Assembly: GCA_018609945.1 (NCBI GenBank)
Contig: JAHENO010000195.1
Location: forward strand, 1-6,971
Length of the DNA: 6,971 nucleotides
Reading direction: 5' to 3'
Source: Haloarculaceae archaeon
GTDB taxonomy: Archaea; Halobacteriota; Halobacteria; Halobacteriales; Haloarculaceae
A program made the translations under genes and the position numbers. Below the pieces are notes generated by a model. The model searched no databases. It was not told where the DNA came from and was given only the letters and a program-made list of their open reading frames with translations. Shown here one piece after another: positions 5,501 to 6,971 of the stretch (within the stretch, counting starts at the first letter, position 1; each line of letters starts with the position of its first letter).

Positions 5501-6971
5501 CACGTACGCCCCAAGGTCCGGGTCCCACAGCCCGTCGAGGCCCGAGCGGACCCGCCGGGCGCTCGCGAGGCTCTCCTCGCGCAGGGATTCACCCACCGGC
5601 GCGCGCGCGACGGTCGCGAAGGCCTCGAGGAACGTCGCGGCGGTGTGCAGGAACTGGCCGGCGGCGTCCTCCCAGAGATTCTGGCAGGGTCCGGGGAGGT
5701 CGTTGTCGGCGATGTCGTCGCGGAGCGCCCCGACGGCGTCCGCGATCGTGTGCTGGATGTCCCGCCGCAGATCACGGTCCAGTTCGTCGCGGCGCTCGCG
5801 CACCAGCGTCGCCAGAAAGGCCGTGACCGTCGCGGTCTGGTCGGCCTGGTACTCCGTGGAGTTGTCGGCCCCCTCGATCCGGGCGTTGGCCCACCCCGGC
5901 GCGAGGCTGCCGTCGTCGGCCCAGACGCGGTGGGGCCAGGTGCCGTCGGAAAGTTGGCTCTCACAGAGGAACTGTGCGCTCTCGGCCAGCGGGTCGGTCG
6001 CGTCCAGACCCAGCCGGTCGCCCGCCGCGAGCAGGTGCCGCGAGATGGCGGCGTCGTCGCGGAACCAGACGTAGCCATAGCCCCCGGAATGGGCGTAGAA
6101 CGGATCGAACTCCGGGGCTGCGATCCGGCCGCCGGTCGGTGCCGACAGCAGGTCGAGGGCCCGCAGGTCCGTCCAGATGCTCTCCGCCCGGAGCCGCGAC
6201 TCGGGCACCTCGAAGGTCGTCCGCTCGCGGGCGGCCGCCCGCAGGTCGTCTGCGCTGGTGTACTCGCGCACGCAACTCCGGAGGTCGGCGAGCGCCGTCT
6301 CGCGGTCGATGTCGCCGTGGTCGGAGAGCTGACTGACCAGGGTGGCGCTGTTCGAGCGCCCGGACCGTTCGAGCGGTGCCGTCACGACGAAATCGCCCTT
6401 GAGCCGCTTCTGGTCGTTCCGGTCGGTCGGCTCCCGGCGCGGGAACGACACCGGCTCGTCGGCGAGGATTTCGGCGAAGCGCTCGCGGCGCTGGCCGTTG
6501 ACCCCGTCCAGCCCCGTCGACGCCGCGAGGTAGTCGTGTTCGTCGCGGTGGTACACCTCGAGCACCTGCGAGCCGTTCGGCCCGTCGTCCTCGTGGATCA
6601 GCGCGCCGACCCCCGAGTCCTTCCCTTCGGGGGCGAGCGTGGCGAAGGCGACGAGTTTCGCGTCCCGGGGGACCGCCCCGCGCAACTCGACGTGCGTGAC
6701 GTGTGCCCGGCCCAGCGTCAGATCGTACTGGTGGACGGTAAAGGATCCCGCGTCATACTCGGTCTCGACGAGGCGGGTGTCCCGGTAGTAGTGTTGCCTG
6801 ATGGTCTCAAGGTGGCTGAACCACATCGTCTCGTCCCCGGCGAGAATACCGAGCTGGGAGCGGTCGATGCCGTAGAGGCCAGAGAGCGAATCCGAGTAGT
6901 CCCGCAGCGACCCGCTCGTCCCGACGTAGACCAGACGGTCGCCGTACCCCGAGAAGGAGCCGGCCAGCGTC
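2504..6971 (-). CDS. Tandem GH15 glucoamylase-type glucan hydrolase (5' end outside window)
   Basis: GH15 enzymes release glucose from non-reducing ends of alpha-glucans by inverting hydrolysis. The frame ends at TGA 2506-2504 and is still open at the window's right edge, so the start lies outside; the Met at 6826 is internal, with 48 visible residues before it, including GLYGIDRSQLGI. Counting that Met as 1: residues before 1 to about 205 form a beta-rich domain like the GH15 N-terminal domain. About 212-612 are a first (alpha/alpha)6 module with GYVWFRDD (R256, D257), NLWEDA (E386, putative acid) and LAEQAF (E580, putative base). About 630-915 are a second beta-sandwich resembling the glucodextranase N-domain (VWFTLTEGALTEARFPQVD). 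About 930-1335 are a second catalytic module with GYGYNFVWSRDLY (R985, D986), RWEEEAGYSPSS (E1088, acid) and LPEQVWD (E1296, base). About 1362-1440 look like a glucodextranase B-type Ig-like domain. At 1488 or more residues it is more than twice a usual GH15 enzyme. Location is unknown because the N-terminus is missing. Confidence 0.92.
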   Translation of the reverse strand, partial: TLAGSFSGYGDRLVYVGTSGSLRDYSDSLSGLYGIDRSQLGILAGDETMWFSHLETIRQHYYRDTRLVETEYDAGSFTVHQYDLTLGRAHVTHVELRGAVPRDAKLVAFATLAPEGKDSGVGALIHEDDGPNGSQVLEVYHRDEHDYLAASTGLDGVNGQRRERFAEILADEPVSFPRREPTDRNDQKRLKGDFVVTAPLERSGRSNSATLVSQLSDHGDIDRETALADLRSCVREYTSADDLRAAARERTTFEVPESRLRAESIWTDLRALDLLSAPTGGRIAAPEFDPFYAHSGGYGYVWFRDDAAISRHLLAAGDRLGLDATDPLAESAQFLCESQLSDGTWPHRVWADDGSLAPGWANARIEGADNSTEYQADQTATVTAFLATLVRERRDELDRDLRRDIQHTIADAVGALRDDIADNDLPGPCQNLWEDAAGQFLHTAATFLEAFATVARAPVGESLREESLASARRVRSGLDGLWDPDLGAYVMRLTGGSPDHRLDGAGLVLARALREYDAIEGVTLTAQQVDRLADHVGTTMDVLFRNPSASQVAGLVRYEDDRWRTADQDTAKIWSVTTAMGALAAAHVGVMLDERGRNGDAYLGRASDLYELLGPDGPLTTDAGYLAEQAFNDGDLDSAAPLGWSHALRLHATALLEDLNALPTTASGTEGPSERPTWTTGEKYGVGTVADHGEPDPSRVWFTLTEGALTEARFPQVDLMNVRAVDFLVRCLDDTDYTTRTHRENRREDDTVRRRVEPVDDESLSFRHVFTETGDGQGHEWQLTVEYAADPDHDAIVADVAFEARDHNAYDVFAVGDVAPTSTTPVDRAIRYGEAGGYHLAARDPRAYTAETDNEYLVDENGDAYSVALALDAADRFDWATVGAAGSDRLDRLFTDGDLPEPVEQVDDENVILVGRFGTGTRFSETLALGFARRADTAAALGEADGALNRAFETVSSAYADTWGAFLADKPLPEAVAGDEDLAAQYRTALMTLLAVEDKTYAGASIASPSVPWGVAVDASKPKGYGYNFVWSRDLYQVFTAFETVGSLEIATSQLEYIYEHQQDETGFIPQNTYVNGVTRWGGEQMDNISFPQVMAYHLAEAGIGFDEAGYDYEHVRRSADYVARHGPETAQERWEEEAGYSPSSIAAEIAGLACAGKLAIEAGHEADALVWLGLADHWANNVEAWTATETGTERHTRTPYYVRITRDGDPDAGHQRTLANGGPTLDERDIIDAGFLDLVRLGIKPPDRAVMRNSVAEVDDTIRVEAGSAPGFYRYNGDGYGERRTGDQGAPWSVAHEGKGRLWPLLTGERGEYELRLADPDIAPMDCLRAMAEFANSGRMLPEQVWDREHSTDYGWTFAEGTGSATPLAWAMAQYVRLAHGVSDGQPAETPAFVHERYREARLQEPHRSPALRVDTQFRGNQLVVSGETTGTRVAVKTPVDSAIVDVEDGAFERTVDVEPGENLVTVAAANGEDLETHGTTVRRLRL

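Noticed and set aside
3108..5528. Minus-strand reading frame of 806 codons inside the GH15 gene
   Set aside because: Out-of-frame shadow of the GH15 gene on the same strand, with an Arg/Gly/Pro-rich product typical of frame-shifted high-GC coding DNA.

Overview
The window reads as a piece of haloarchaeal (class Halobacteria) chromosome. Most of it is GC-rich (about two thirds in the stretches I counted by hand). The proteins are strongly acidic, rich in Asp and Glu and poor in Lys, as expected for cytoplasm high in salt. Promoter signals are of archaeal TATA type, and one gene looks leaderless. No rRNA, tRNA, CRISPR array or intact mobile element was found, and no gene-free stretch exceeds 300 bases.

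Layout from left to right: (1) the C-terminal end of a family-4 glycosyltransferase on the plus strand, cut by the window start; (2) a small beta-rich haloarchaeal hypothetical protein on the minus strand, whose stop codon directly abuts the glycosyltransferase stop; (3) a segment of clearly lower GC (about 50%, roughly 841-1376) carrying one short plus-strand accessory-type gene and an apparent coding remnant or leader upstream of it; (4) on the minus strand, a sugar-1-phosphate nucleotidyltransferase with a short left-handed beta-helix tail; (5) a 167-base gap holding a TATA box for that gene and a possible short upstream reading frame with its own Shine-Dalgarno sequence; (6) on the minus strand, a very large GH15 glucoamylase-type protein that fills the rest of the window and runs off its end. 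At least 1488 residues of it are visible. It contains two complete-looking GH15 modules in tandem, each keeping the expected catalytic glutamate pair, and ends in a small Ig-like domain.

Taken together, a nucleotide-sugar-forming enzyme, a nucleotide-sugar-using glycosyltransferase and an alpha-glucan-hydrolysing enzyme fit a locus for making and breaking down an alpha-glucan or related glycoconjugate. This is inference from neighbourhood: substrate specificity cannot be read from the sequence. The clearest points for follow-up are the double GH15 enzyme, the possible upstream reading frame in front of the nucleotidyltransferase, and the low-GC insert between otherwise typical genes.
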